From Pseudomonas sp. VD-NE ins (GTDB taxonomy: Bacteria > Pseudomonadota > Gammaproteobacteria > Pseudomonadales > Pseudomonadaceae): a stretch of 64,000 bases of DNA. The position numbers were made by a program, and so were the translations under genes. The notes beneath the pieces were generated by a model. That model was given only the letters and a program-made list of their open reading frames with translations, did not search any database and had not been told where the DNA came from. The DNA lies in the NCBI RefSeq assembly GCF_031882575.1, contig NZ_CP134772.1, positions 4,903,501-4,967,500 on the forward strand, read 5' to 3'. Of the stretch, positions 1-8,767 are shown piece after piece (positions within the stretch are counted from its first letter, which is position 1; every line of letters begins with the position of its first letter).

Positions 1-2
1 GT

Positions 3-1334
3 TACAGTTTCAGCGATCACTTGAACTCCGGCACCCTGGAACTGGATGCGCAGGCACAGCTAATTTCTCGGGAAGAATACTACCCGTTCGGGGCAACCTG
101 CTGGTGGGCGGGGCGCAGCGAAGTTGAAGCGAACTACAAAACCCTGCGTTATTCGGGTAAAGAACGCGATGCGACGGCATTGTATTACTACGGTTTTCGC
201 TACTACGCACCGTGGCTTCAGCGCTGGATGAGTGCGGATCCGCTTGGCGTACAGGACGGGTTGAATCTGTTTGCCATGGTGCACGGCAACCCTGTCGGAT
301 ACGTGGATTTTCAGGGACTGGTCACCGTCAGAGAAGGAACCGGCGCGGCGCTCGCTACCTTTGTCCGGGATGGGGTGAGTGCGTTGGCTGGAAACGCGAT
401 ACGATACTTTGCAGCCCAAGGGTTGACACAGTGGGCATCCGATTCGGACGCGCATCCAGATCCCGGGATAAACCTGGGATTGACCATCGCAGGCGCCACC
501 ACTGGCGCAGTGGCTGGGGGTGCCATGGGTATTGGTGCAGGCAGTCGCATTGCAAGCAGTCGTAATCATGGGCGCACGGCCCAGATCATCATGGCCGCAA
601 TCTTTGGCATCGCGGGTGCGTCAGCGGGAGCGGCCGCCCCTCTTTATGCCTATTGGAACGACCCGCAGACCTTGAACCTCACAGCCATCAGTATCCTTTC
701 CAGCGTGCCGGGAGGCATGACCAGGGAAACAGGCCAACGTGCGCTCGCCAACGTAGGCCCCAGCGTCACAATCGCGCCTTCGGCCACTACCACAGGCATG
801 CGCATGGCTTTCTACGGCGCAGTGCTTTTCGCTGATGGCGCGCTCGGGTCCAACCTCCCGGCCAGCCTGGAAATCTCTGCAAGTGCAGTCGTCGAAGGCC
901 TGGACGGGGTGTCCATCACTACGATCAATGCATTACGCGGAGGTAACTACCGCAGTCCGGACCACCCGGCCCTTACTCTACCGAACACTGCTGAATGGTT
1001 GTACGGCATATTGACGCGCACCGCCGGCTCGACGTTGACCGCCTCGTTGACATTGCTTGCCGGGCCTCTGACAAACGCGATTGACAACCCCAACCTGCGC
1101 TCGGCCACTGTTGCCAGCCTGGCAACGCCCACCGAGGCACGAACCTACCTGGGACAACATGTACAGCGCGGCGCTTTTGAGCTGGCAAGGGCCGATGATT
1201 CCAGTTTCATTCTCGACCGTTTCACTCCATCGAACAGCGAGATAAGGAATACACCCGCTGGCAACCATCACCCTGAGTCATACGAGTTGCCCAACCTGCG
1301 CGTAATCAGCATGCAAACGCACAACGCTTTTTGA
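3..1334 (+). CDS. RHS repeat / TcC-like toxin, C-terminal part (5' truncated by window edge)
   Basis: The reading frame is open from base 3, so the gene begins outside the window. The first ~105 visible residues are the end of an RHS core: YYPFG, then YSGKERDATALYYYGFRYY, then a DPLGVQDGLNLF...GNPVGYVD signature. This core is typical of RHS and insecticidal TcC proteins, where it forms a shell that encapsulates and self-cleaves the C-terminal toxin. The following ~330 residues are the variable tip: first a glycine/alanine-rich, moderately hydrophobic stretch (GATTGAVAGGAMGIGAG), then a region I cannot assign to a toxin family. No immunity gene follows; the next gene converges 1 bp after the stop. 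Core assignment is firm; tip function is unknown. Confidence 0.9.
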   Translation, partial: YSFSDHLNSGTLELDAQAQLISREEYYPFGATCWWAGRSEVEANYKTLRYSGKERDATALYYYGFRYYAPWLQRWMSADPLGVQDGLNLFAMVHGNPVGYVDFQGLVTVREGTGAALATFVRDGVSALAGNAIRYFAAQGLTQWASDSDAHPDPGINLGLTIAGATTGAVAGGAMGIGAGSRIASSRNHGRTAQIIMAAIFGIAGASAGAAAPLYAYWNDPQTLNLTAISILSSVPGGMTRETGQRALANVGPSVTIAPSATTTGMRMAFYGAVLFADGALGSNLPASLEISASAVVEGLDGVSITTINALRGGNYRSPDHPALTLPNTAEWLYGILTRTAGSTLTASLTLLAGPLTNAIDNPNLRSATVASLATPTEARTYLGQHVQRGAFELARADDSSFILDRFTPSNSEIRNTPAGNHHPESYELPNLRVISMQTHNAF

Positions 1335-1335
1335 C

Positions 1336-1779
1336 TCATTGTGAGGGAGGTGTCTGCCCCAACGGCACCACCGCCATGGTCAGCCGCGACACACAACTGG
1401 CCTTACCCTCATCGCTGGTCAAACGGATATCCCACACATGGGTGGTGCGGCCAATGTGAATCGGCCTGGCCACCGCCGTCACCCGGCCACTGCGCAAGCC
1501 GCGCAAGTGGTTGGCGTTGATCTCAAGCCCCACGCAGTAGAACTTGCTGGCATCGATGCATAGATAACTGGCCATCGAACCTACGGATTCCGCCAGCACC
1601 ACCGATGCACCGCCATGCAACAAACCGTAGGGCTGATGGGTGCGATGGTCGATGACCATGCTCGCGGTCAGCGAGTCTTCGTCGAACGCTTCGAAGCGGA
1701 TGTCCAGCACTTCGCCGATGGTGTTTTTCTGGATTGCGTTCAACTGCTCGATGTTCGGAGTGGTACGCCACAAGCTCAT
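1336..1779 (-). CDS. hotdog-fold thioesterase (PaaI / YbdB-like)
   Basis: A 147-residue single-domain protein. The motif HQPYGLLHGGASVVLAES is the hotdog 4HBT signature of acyl-CoA or aryl-CoA thioesterases (PaaI, EntH/YbdB, MenI types), with the usual HGG...E catalytic layout. The start at 1779 was chosen because MSLWRTT is the usual beginning and an AGGAAG ribosome-binding site lies just upstream; a longer open frame extends further but overlaps the preceding gene. It follows an acyl-CoA ligase on the same strand with a 31-bp gap, so the pair probably forms a small acyl-CoA operon. The substrate cannot be told from sequence. Confidence 0.85.
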   Translation of the reverse strand: MSLWRTTPNIEQLNAIQKNTIGEVLDIRFEAFDEDSLTASMVIDHRTHQPYGLLHGGASVVLAESVGSMASYLCIDASKFYCVGLEINANHLRGLRSGRVTAVARPIHIGRTTHVWDIRLTSDEGKASCVSRLTMAVVPLGQTPPSQ

Positions 1780-1810
1780 CGCAGACTTCCTTTGTTGTTT
1801 TAGTGGTCGC

Positions 1811-3466
1811 TCAATCCTGCCACAGCACCGCCTCGTTGCGCTCGCTCCATTCTTCGAAACGCGCGCCATAGGTGTCTTCGATGACGTTGCGCTTGATCTT
1901 CAACGTCGGCGTGAGAAAGCCGTTTTCCACCGCCCAACTGTCCTTGACCACCACCAGCCGGCGCAGGCGTTCATGCTTGTCGAGCACGGCGTTGACCTCT
2001 TCCAGGAGTTTTTCCAGGCTCGAATGCAGGCTCGCCCGGCCCTCTTCCTGATTGACGCTCGACAGCACACACAACCCCAGCGGCGCACTCAAACCGTCTC
2101 CCACCACGCACACCTGTTCGATCCGTGAATGCACGGCCAAACGGTTCTCGATCGGCGCCGGGGCGACGTATTTGCCTTTGCTGGTCTTGAAGATTTCCTT
2201 GAGTCGGCCGGTCAGGCGCAAGCGCCCCTCGGCATCCTGTTCGCCCTTGTCGCCAGTGCGCAGGAAGCCGTCCTCGGTCAGGGTTTCTGCGGTTTTCAGC
2301 GGTTCCTTGAAGTAACCGAGCATGTTCGCCTGACTGCGTACCTGCACCTCGCCCGACTCATCGATACGCACCTCGACATCCGGGCACGGCTTGCCGATCC
2401 AGCCCTGCTTGTATTGCCCCGGCAGGCAGATGTGCGAGTAGCCGCAGCTCTCGGTCATGCCGTAGACCTCCAATACATCGAGGCCGAGTTTCTGATACCA
2501 GGCAAGCAAGGTCTGCGGCACCGGCGCGGCACCGGACAGCGCTACGCGCAAGGCATCCAACCCCAACCCCGCCAACACTTTGTGCCCGACCCGCTTGCCA
2601 ATGAACGGCAGACCGAGAAGAAAATCCAGACGCTTCGCCGGGATCTTGCTGTACACGCCCATCTGGAATTTGGTCCAGATGCGCGGCACACCGAACATCG
2701 CGGTCGGCCGCGCTCGCTGCAAGTCAGTGATAAAGGTTTCCAGGCTCTCGGCGAAGAACACCGTTTGCCCGGTATAAATCGACGCCAGTTCCACGAACAT
2801 GCGCTCGGCGACGTGGCACAGCGGCAAGTACGAGAGCAATCGATCGTTCTCGTTAAGCCCGAACAGTTGCGTGCCGCGCGTCGTGGCGAAACCGAGATTG
2901 GCGAAACTGTGCATGACACCTTTGGGCAGGCCAGTGGTGCCGGAGGTGTAGATGATCGTCGCCAGTTGCTCGGCCGCCGGACGTGGATCGTCCTGAATCG
3001 GCGAACTGCGCTGCAAGTCCGCCCAGCTGAAATCGAAATCCCCGGGGGGGTGCAATGGCAGGCTGATGGTCGGCAGATCCGCCGGCACGCCTTTGGACAT
3101 GCCCGGCCAGTCGTCGAGTTTGCCAATGAAGGCCAGGACGCTTTCCGAGTGATTGAGTACTTGCGCGACGGAGTCGGCGGTGAGGTTGGGATAAAGCGGA
3201 ACGGAGACGTGCCCGGCCATCCAGATCGCCAGGTCGGCGATGATCCAGTGCGCGCAGTTTTTCGAGATCAGGGCGATGTGACTGCCTTGCGGCAACTCGC
3301 GAGCACGCAGCCAGTGCGCGGCGCAGCGGGCTTGATGGCCGACGTCGGCCCAGCTCAGCGTCTCGACCTGCCCGCCACCGATGGGCTGCACCAGAAAGCG
3401 CTGGCGCGGGTGCCGGGCTTCACGCTCGTAAAACACGTCCAGCGGCAAACGGAAGGCGGCAGACAT
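1811..3466 (-). CDS. AMP-dependent acyl-CoA synthetase (long-chain fatty acid-CoA ligase family)
   Basis: A 551-residue ANL-superfamily enzyme that activates a carboxylic acid with ATP and CoA. Visible motifs in order: the P-loop IIYTSGTTGLPKGV near residue 170, EVYGMTESCG near 330, LRTGDKGEQDAEGRL near 410, and GRLKEIFKTSKGKY with the catalytic lysine region. These match the bacterial FACL/FAA1-like long-chain ligases rather than classical FadD1/2. Start at 3466 is supported by a CAGGAG site; an upstream in-frame codon at 3499 lacks one. A 22-bp palindrome sits 41 bp upstream of the start. The thioesterase gene lies directly downstream. Confidence 0.88.
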   Translation of the reverse strand: MSAAFRLPLDVFYEREARHPRQRFLVQPIGGGQVETLSWADVGHQARCAAHWLRARELPQGSHIALISKNCAHWIIADLAIWMAGHVSVPLYPNLTADSVAQVLNHSESVLAFIGKLDDWPGMSKGVPADLPTISLPLHPPGDFDFSWADLQRSSPIQDDPRPAAEQLATIIYTSGTTGLPKGVMHSFANLGFATTRGTQLFGLNENDRLLSYLPLCHVAERMFVELASIYTGQTVFFAESLETFITDLQRARPTAMFGVPRIWTKFQMGVYSKIPAKRLDFLLGLPFIGKRVGHKVLAGLGLDALRVALSGAAPVPQTLLAWYQKLGLDVLEVYGMTESCGYSHICLPGQYKQGWIGKPCPDVEVRIDESGEVQVRSQANMLGYFKEPLKTAETLTEDGFLRTGDKGEQDAEGRLRLTGRLKEIFKTSKGKYVAPAPIENRLAVHSRIEQVCVVGDGLSAPLGLCVLSSVNQEEGRASLHSSLEKLLEEVNAVLDKHERLRRLVVVKDSWAVENGFLTPTLKIKRNVIEDTYGARFEEWSERNEAVLWQD

Positions 3467-3506
3467 GCGACTCGCTCCTGTTTTTTGGGTCTGGAGCAAG
3501 CGTAGT

Positions 3507-3528
3507 CAACCAAGCAAGTGCTTGGTTG
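3507..3528. promoter_or_regulatory. 22-bp palindrome upstream of acyl-CoA ligase (putative repressor operator)
   Basis: Two perfect 10-base arms, CAACCAAGCA and TGCTTGGTTG, flank a 2-base centre. The short spacing and symmetry are typical of a dimeric repressor site, for instance of the TetR family. It lies between the ligase start (3466) and a REPIN. No regulator gene is adjacent, so the binder is unknown. Confidence 0.55.
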
Positions 3529-3569
3529 GAAAATTCAAACAAATAATTTCATGGGTTGGCAGAAACCAA

Positions 3570-3658
3570 TGTGGGAGCGAGCTTGCTCGCGAATGCAGTG
3601 TGTCAGACACATAAAGGGTGAATGACACGCCGCTTTCGCGAGCAGGCTCGCTCCCACA
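3570..3658. repeat. REPIN (inverted REP pair, GGGAGCGAGC family)
   Basis: Two inverted REP copies, TGTGGGAGCGAGCTTGCTCG at the left and its mirror CGAGCAGGCTCGCTCCCACA at the right, separated by a variable loop. The same element recurs at 12756, 30570, 39419, 41093 and 51595. These are non-autonomous repeats mobilised by RAYT transposases in Pseudomonas. Confidence 0.9.
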
Positions 3659-3669
3659 AGGGATCAGCG

Positions 3670-4122
3670 TTACGGATGCTTGAGGCTGTTGAGGGTCATC
3701 GAGCCGATCAGCAGCTCAGGGCTTTCCAGCTCAGCCAGGCCGGCGGTGCTGACCTTCTCCGGCGGATACCCGGCGCCATGCTGCAAGTAACTCAGCAGAT
3801 TGCCCACCAACGGGTTGTGGCTGACCAGCAGCACATTGCTGACCGACACCAATTGATCGGTCACCTTGTCCGGATCAACCTCCGGCGTCAGCCACTCGAC
3901 CGTACGAATCTCCGGCTCGAAACCCAGCGCCTCACGGACAATCTGCGCGGTCTGTTGCGCACGCAAATAAGGGCTGGCGTAGATCGCCGTCAGCGGCTGG
4001 CCGATCAAACGGGCGGCGCTGCTCAAGGCTTCTTTACGACCGTGCTCGGTCAGTTCCCGTTCGGAGTCGGGGCACGAGCCGTAAGGCACGGCCTCGCCGT
4101 GACGCAATACCCAGAGTTTCAT
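3670..4122 (-). CDS. sixA: phosphohistidine phosphatase SixA
   Basis: A 150-residue histidine phosphatase. The N-terminus MKLWVLRHGEAV contains the catalytic RHG motif; ELTEHGRKEA and YASPYLRAQQTA are the usual arginine/substrate segments; LLVSHNPLVG contains the second catalytic histidine. In E. coli SixA removes phosphate from phosphohistidine proteins, acting on the nitrogen-PTS component NPr. Its start overlaps the end of the upstream DUF4389 gene by four bases (ATGA), indicating translational coupling. Length fits the family. Confidence 0.92.
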   Translation of the reverse strand: MKLWVLRHGEAVPYGSCPDSERELTEHGRKEALSSAARLIGQPLTAIYASPYLRAQQTAQIVREALGFEPEIRTVEWLTPEVDPDKVTDQLVSVSNVLLVSHNPLVGNLLSYLQHGAGYPPEKVSTAGLAELESPELLIGSMTLNSLKHP

Positions 4123-4466
4123 AGCTTGGGTTCCTCATCTCGGACCGGATGTGGCGCCGGGGCAACGGCGTGTGGCGCTTCACCTTCCGGGGTACGCGGC
4201 GTTGGCCAGTCGGCGAACGGCCAGGGTTTCTGGTCGCTGTGAAAACTGCCGAAGCGGCCGATCTGCGCCAGGAACTGGCTCAGGCTGTCGCCGAAGTTCA
4301 TCAGGCTGGCGCTCGGGGCGCCATAGATCAAACGATAGATCAGTTGCACCAGCACCACCGCGCCGAGGATGAACTGCGCCACTTGCCAGACCAGCACGTA
4401 GACGATCATCCACAGCACGCGCAGGAGGATGGATTCGTACTTGGCTTCGGTTTTCGGATCGTTCAT
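4119..4466 (-). CDS. DUF4389 membrane protein
   Basis: A 115-residue protein with one long hydrophobic region at about residues 14-48 (VLWMIVYVLVWQVAQFILGA and following), which could form one or two membrane segments, then a polar, proline-rich C-terminal tail. The pattern and its position next to sixA and gpsA match the DUF4389 family of Pseudomonas. Function is unknown. The start at 4466 begins MNDPKTEAKYES and is 21 bp from the gpsA stop; it overlaps sixA by four bases. Confidence 0.8.
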   Translation of the reverse strand: MNDPKTEAKYESILLRVLWMIVYVLVWQVAQFILGAVVLVQLIYRLIYGAPSASLMNFGDSLSQFLAQIGRFGSFHSDQKPWPFADWPTPRTPEGEAPHAVAPAPHPVRDEEPKL

Positions 4467-4487
4467 GGCTTGCTACTCCCGGCTCAC

Positions 4488-5513
4488 TCAGTTGAAACCA
4501 CTGGTGGAAATAAAGTCGACGTCGGTTTTCGGCTCGGCCCGCATCAGTAGACCGATCACCTGCTCCAGCGTGCGTCCTTCAAAGAGGATCGCATGCAGCC
4601 CGGCGACCAGCGGCATGTACACGCCGACTTCCTGGGACTTGGCCTTGAGCACCTTCAAGGTGTTGACGCCTTCAGCGACTTCACCGAGGCGTGACACTGC
4701 TTCGTCGAGGCTCAAGCCCTGACCCAGCGCGAAACCGACTTGATAGTTGCGGCTCTTCGGCGACGAACAAGTCACGATCAGATCGCCGACACCGGCCAGA
4801 CCGAGGAAGGTCATGGGATTAGCGCCCTGATTCACCGCAAAGCGGGTCATCTCGGCCAGTGCGCGGGTGATCAGCATGCTCTTGGTGTTCTCGCCCATCT
4901 CCAGCGCCACCGCCATGCCGGCGATGATTGCGTAGACGTTCTTCAACGCCCCGCCCAGTTCGACACCGAAACGGTCGGCGCTGGCGTAAACGCGGAAAGT
5001 GCGACCGTGCAGCGCGGCTTGCACGGCTTTACAGAGTTCTTCGTCTTCGCTGGCGACCACGGTGGCGGTCAGTGCGTGTTCGGCAATTTCCCGCGCGAGG
5101 TTCGGCCCGGACAGCACGCCGATGCGCGCTTGCGGGGCGATCTCTTCGAGAATCTGGCTCATCAGTTTGAAGGTCTGGGCTTCGATGCCTTTGGTCAGGC
5201 TGACCAGCATCTTGCCGCTCAACCGCTCGGCGTGGGCGGCGAGTACCGTGCGCAATGCGCTGGACGGCAGCGCGACAAAACACAAATCACAGGCGTCGAG
5301 GGTTGCCTGCAGGTCGGTGACCGCAGTCACGCCCGGCAGAATCTTGATGCCTTTGAGGTAACGCGGGTTTTCGCGATTGACCCGGATGGCCTCGGCCTGC
5401 TCGGGGTCTCGCATCCACTGCCGGACTTGATGGCCGTTCTCGGCCAGTAGATTGGCCACGGCGGTACCAAAACTTCCGCCTCCCAGGACCGCAATCGGGC
5501 GCTGTTCAGTCAT
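4488..5513 (-). CDS. gpsA: NAD(P)-dependent glycerol-3-phosphate dehydrogenase
   Basis: A 341-residue cytosolic enzyme that reduces dihydroxyacetone phosphate to sn-glycerol-3-phosphate for phospholipid synthesis. The N-terminal Rossmann motif is [33 protein letters not shown] and [13 protein letters not shown] (with the catalytic lysine) follow in family order, and [19 protein letters not shown] is the C-terminal signature. The start MTEQRPIAV at 5513 matches the family length; the open frame extends 26 codons further without support. It heads the minus-strand run gpsA-DUF4389-sixA. Confidence 0.95.
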   Translation of the reverse strand: MTEQRPIAVLGGGSFGTAVANLLAENGHQVRQWMRDPEQAEAIRVNRENPRYLKGIKILPGVTAVTDLQATLDACDLCFVALPSSALRTVLAAHAERLSGKMLVSLTKGIEAQTFKLMSQILEEIAPQARIGVLSGPNLAREIAEHALTATVVASEDEELCKAVQAALHGRTFRVYASADRFGVELGGALKNVYAIIAGMAVALEMGENTKSMLITRALAEMTRFAVNQGANPMTFLGLAGVGDLIVTCSSPKSRNYQVGFALGQGLSLDEAVSRLGEVAEGVNTLKVLKAKSQEVGVYMPLVAGLHAILFEGRTLEQVIGLLMRAEPKTDVDFISTSGFN

Positions 5514-5709
5514 ATGCAATCCGTTAATCCATACCAGTGGCGATGCCGGCATTATACGGGGCGACCCGGTCGCGGCCAGCCCCTGCGTCAATTACCGACA
5601 CTTGTAGGAAGAAGACCAATAAAACCGAGGAAAATGCCTGCAACGTGACTGGAAAAGTCGCTGCCCTCGGTTAACATGCGCGCCAATTCTTCGCTATCAA
5701 GGTTGTGTC

Positions 5710-7833
5710 GTGTCTTTTGGCTCTGCGTCCCCGCGTTCGTCCGTCTTACTGGCGCTGCTGTTCAGCCCGTTCGTGCTGGCCGACGACCTGTTCATGGACA
5801 ACGAAGCACTGCCGCAGGTGCTGACGGCCACGCGCCTGAAACAGACGCCGGCGGAAGTACCGGGGAGCATGACCGTACTCGACAGCGAACTGATCAACGC
5901 CAGCGGCGCCCGCGACATCAGCGAACTGCTGCGGCTGGTGCCGGGGATGATGGTCGGCAACATCAGCGGCAATCAGGCGGCAGTCAATTACCATGGCACC
6001 AACGCCACCGAAGCGCGGCGCATGCAGGTGTTGATCGACGGCCGCTCGGTGTACCGCGCCGGTTTGTCGACAGTGGACTGGAGCGATATTCCGGTGGCAA
6101 TGGAAGACGTCGAGCGCATCGAAGTCTTTCGCGGCCCGAACACCGTCAGTTATGGCGCCAACGCGCTGATGGCGGTGGTCAACATCATCACCCGCCACCC
6201 GGCGGACAGCCACGGCACGCGGCTGAAGTACACCCGTGGCCAGCGCGGCATCAATGACTTTTATGCCAGCCAGGGCACCGGCTGGAATGGCGGTGACTTG
6301 CGCTTGTCGTTGTCCGGACAGGAGGACGACGGTTTCGACAGCGACCGCAGCGGCGCCGATTACCGCGACAGCCGTCGCTTGAACCGTTTCAGTCTCGCCG
6401 TCAGCCATGCCCTCAGCGACAACCAGAGCCTCGACTGGCAGGTCAACGCCAAGGACGGCAGCAACCAACGGCCCTACACCTACCATCCGGTGTTCTCCGG
6501 GATTACTGCCGCCGGGAACAATTCCGACGTGGTCGCCAAGGATTACGCCGGTTCGGTGCGCTGGAACCTCGACATCAACCCGGAACACAGCCTTTATATA
6601 CAAGGCTCGGCGCAACACTGGGATCGCCAGCAAACCTGGCGCGCCTGCGATGCCGAGGTGTCGTTCAGTCCCGAGCTGACACAACTGTGGCAACTCAACC
6701 CGAATTACACCGAACGCCTGGCGCGCAACATCACCCGCTTCACCGGCCCCGGCGCTGCGCCCGGCACCCCGCAGGAAATGGCCCTGGCCAATCAGGTGCT
6801 CGAGCAATGGCGTAACGGCGCCAGCCGCACCCTGTGCGGCGACATCGACCAGAGCGCCCGCGAATCGCGCTACGACCTCGAATTGCAGGACACCCTCAGC
6901 CTGTCCGACAGCCTGCGTCTGGTCAGCGGCATGAACTATCGTTACGACCGCGCCGACTCCGAGACCTACTTCAACGGCACGCTGGACGACACCACGTGGC
7001 GCGCGTTCGGCCAACTGGAATGGCGTGCCACTGAACACTGGTTGTTGCAGGGCGGTGCGATGTTTGAAGACACGCAACTGATCGGCAGTTCGCTGACCCC
7101 GCGATTTGCCGTCAACTACTTGATCAATCCGCGTCACGGTTTGCGCGCGGTGTACTCGGAAGCGATCCGCTCGCCGGACATGTTCGAGAACAATGTGAAC
7201 TGGAGCTATCAGGTCAGCAACCTGCGACCCTCCGCCTACGGCCAGTCGTCGGCGCGTTACTTCGTAAAGACGCGTGGGCCGGGCGATCTCGATCAGGAAC
7301 ACATGCGCTCACGGGAGCTGGGTTACAACGGCTATTTCGCCGAGCTCGGTCTGGCCCTCGACGTGAAGCTGTTCTACGACGAGATCACCGGGATGATCAG
7401 CGAGCCACTGCGTAATAACCAATACATCGCGAGCAACGCTAACAGCTCGCGGTTTCGTGGCACGGAAACCCAGCTCGACTGGCGCGTAAGCCTCGCCGAC
7501 CGGTTGCGCTTCACTTACGCCTTCGTCGATGCCGAAGCGAGCAATCCGCTGGATCAACAATTCACCTCAAGCAATAGCGGTTCGGCCGGTTGGCTGCGCG
7601 ATTGGGGCCATGGCTGGAACAGCGCCCTCTTCTATTACGGCGACAACGCGCTCAATGGCTATCGCTTCGAACGGGTCGACACGCGCATCGCCAAACGCAT
7701 CCCGCTGGGCAAGGCCCAATTGCAACTGGCCGGCGTGCTGCAACAGCGCCTCGACCATGAGCCGACCACCTTCGTCGATAATAATTACGACGAGCGCCGA
7801 GTGATGTACTTCAGTGCCGAGCTGGAGTTCTAG
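5710..7833 (+). CDS. TonB-dependent outer membrane receptor
   Basis: A 707-residue outer membrane receptor. It starts at GTG 5710, behind AAGG at 5699. Residues 1-24 are a signal peptide ending near VLA-DD. The plug domain spans about 35-165, with QVLTATRLKQTPAEVPGSMT near the TonB box, IDGRSVYR, and VERIEVFRGPNTVSYGANA. The rest is a 22-strand-type barrel ending in an aromatic residue (AELEF). There is no N-terminal signalling extension of the FecA type. It heads an operon with a periplasmic binding protein and a hybrid histidine kinase, so it probably serves a ligand that this kinase senses. The ligand is not evident. Confidence 0.9.
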   Translation: MSFGSASPRSSVLLALLFSPFVLADDLFMDNEALPQVLTATRLKQTPAEVPGSMTVLDSELINASGARDISELLRLVPGMMVGNISGNQAAVNYHGTNATEARRMQVLIDGRSVYRAGLSTVDWSDIPVAMEDVERIEVFRGPNTVSYGANALMAVVNIITRHPADSHGTRLKYTRGQRGINDFYASQGTGWNGGDLRLSLSGQEDDGFDSDRSGADYRDSRRLNRFSLAVSHALSDNQSLDWQVNAKDGSNQRPYTYHPVFSGITAAGNNSDVVAKDYAGSVRWNLDINPEHSLYIQGSAQHWDRQQTWRACDAEVSFSPELTQLWQLNPNYTERLARNITRFTGPGAAPGTPQEMALANQVLEQWRNGASRTLCGDIDQSARESRYDLELQDTLSLSDSLRLVSGMNYRYDRADSETYFNGTLDDTTWRAFGQLEWRATEHWLLQGGAMFEDTQLIGSSLTPRFAVNYLINPRHGLRAVYSEAIRSPDMFENNVNWSYQVSNLRPSAYGQSSARYFVKTRGPGDLDQEHMRSRELGYNGYFAELGLALDVKLFYDEITGMISEPLRNNQYIASNANSSRFRGTETQLDWRVSLADRLRFTYAFVDAEASNPLDQQFTSSNSGSAGWLRDWGHGWNSALFYYGDNALNGYRFERVDTRIAKRIPLGKAQLQLAGVLQQRLDHEPTTFVDNNYDERRVMYFSAELEF

Positions 7834-7834
7834 G

Positions 7835-8767
7835 ATGCGCTACGGGCCGTCACGGAAGATGCCAACCCTTGGCCACTGGCTGGCCGGGGTGTGTCTGTTT
7901 CTGACCGCATGGTTGCATGGCGTGGCGGTGCAGGCCGCCGATATTCTCTTGACCGGTGCCGAGGAAAGCCCCGGGGTGCAAGCGTTCGTGCAGGCACTCA
8001 GCGAATTGCGCCCGACCGACAACGTGCGTTTCCAGCCGCTGGCCAGTCTGCCGGCACCGGGCAAACTGCCCGCCAGTCTGCGCCTGATTCTGCTCGATCT
8101 GCCGAGCCTCGACTGGCGCCTGCAAGAACCCCAGGGCCCGGCAACACTGGTGCTGCGCATCAGTCGCCTGCAAGCTCGCCAGCGGCTCGGCAGTGCGCAA
8201 CCGGCGCACCTGAGTCTGCTCTGGAGTGACCCGCCGCTGAGCCGACAGTTGCAGTTGATCCGGCGCATCCTGCCCCAGGCCCGGCGGATCGGCGTGCTGT
8301 TTGACCAGCACAGCGAATTCCTCCTCAAGGAACTGAAGCTCGCCGCCGAACCGATGAACCTGCAAATCGTCAGCCAGCGTTGGGACAACACTCACGACAG
8401 TCGCCCGCTGCAAACCGTACTGAAAAACAGCGACGTTTTGCTGGGGCTGGACGATCCCGATCTGTACAACCCGAAAACCGCGAAAAACCTGCTGCTCAGC
8501 AGTTACTCAAGGCAAGTCGCGCTGGTCGGCCCCAACGTAGCGTTCGTCCGTGCGGGCAGCCTGGCCAGCAGTTACAGCGATCAGAACGACTGGCTGGCCG
8601 TGCTCGATCATTTGCTCGACCAACCCTCGGCGAGTTGGCCACGAACGCTCTATCCCGCGCGTTTTAAAGTCTCAAGTAATGCGCAGGTCGCTCGTTCACT
8701 CGGTATCGAACCGTTGAATGAAGCGTCTGTCGCCAGCACGCTGGCTGAAGGAGAACACCGCCCATGA
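7835..8767 (+). CDS. periplasmic ABC-type substrate-binding-like protein
   Basis: A 310-residue exported protein; start at 7835, 1 bp after the receptor stop, with GGAG at 7822. The signal peptide is around residues 9-34 ([20 protein letters not shown], then ADI). The body, with [34 protein letters not shown] and [16 protein letters not shown], resembles the ABC_sub_bind (PF04392) fold. No ABC permease or ATPase gene is nearby, so a role in presenting a ligand to the adjacent kinase, rather than in transport, is likely. It overlaps the kinase gene by four bases (ATGA). Family assignment is by pattern only. Confidence 0.7.
   Translation: MRYGPSRKMPTLGHWLAGVCLFLTAWLHGVAVQAADILLTGAEESPGVQAFVQALSELRPTDNVRFQPLASLPAPGKLPASLRLILLDLPSLDWRLQEPQGPATLVLRISRLQARQRLGSAQPAHLSLLWSDPPLSRQLQLIRRILPQARRIGVLFDQHSEFLLKELKLAAEPMNLQIVSQRWDNTHDSRPLQTVLKNSDVLLGLDDPDLYNPKTAKNLLLSSYSRQVALVGPNVAFVRAGSLASSYSDQNDWLAVLDHLLDQPSASWPRTLYPARFKVSSNAQVARSLGIEPLNEASVASTLAEGEHRP

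Noticed and set aside
5746..7302. 518-residue minus-strand open frame opposite the TonB receptor
   Set aside because: Shadow of a certain gene; no domain pattern or ribosome-binding site.
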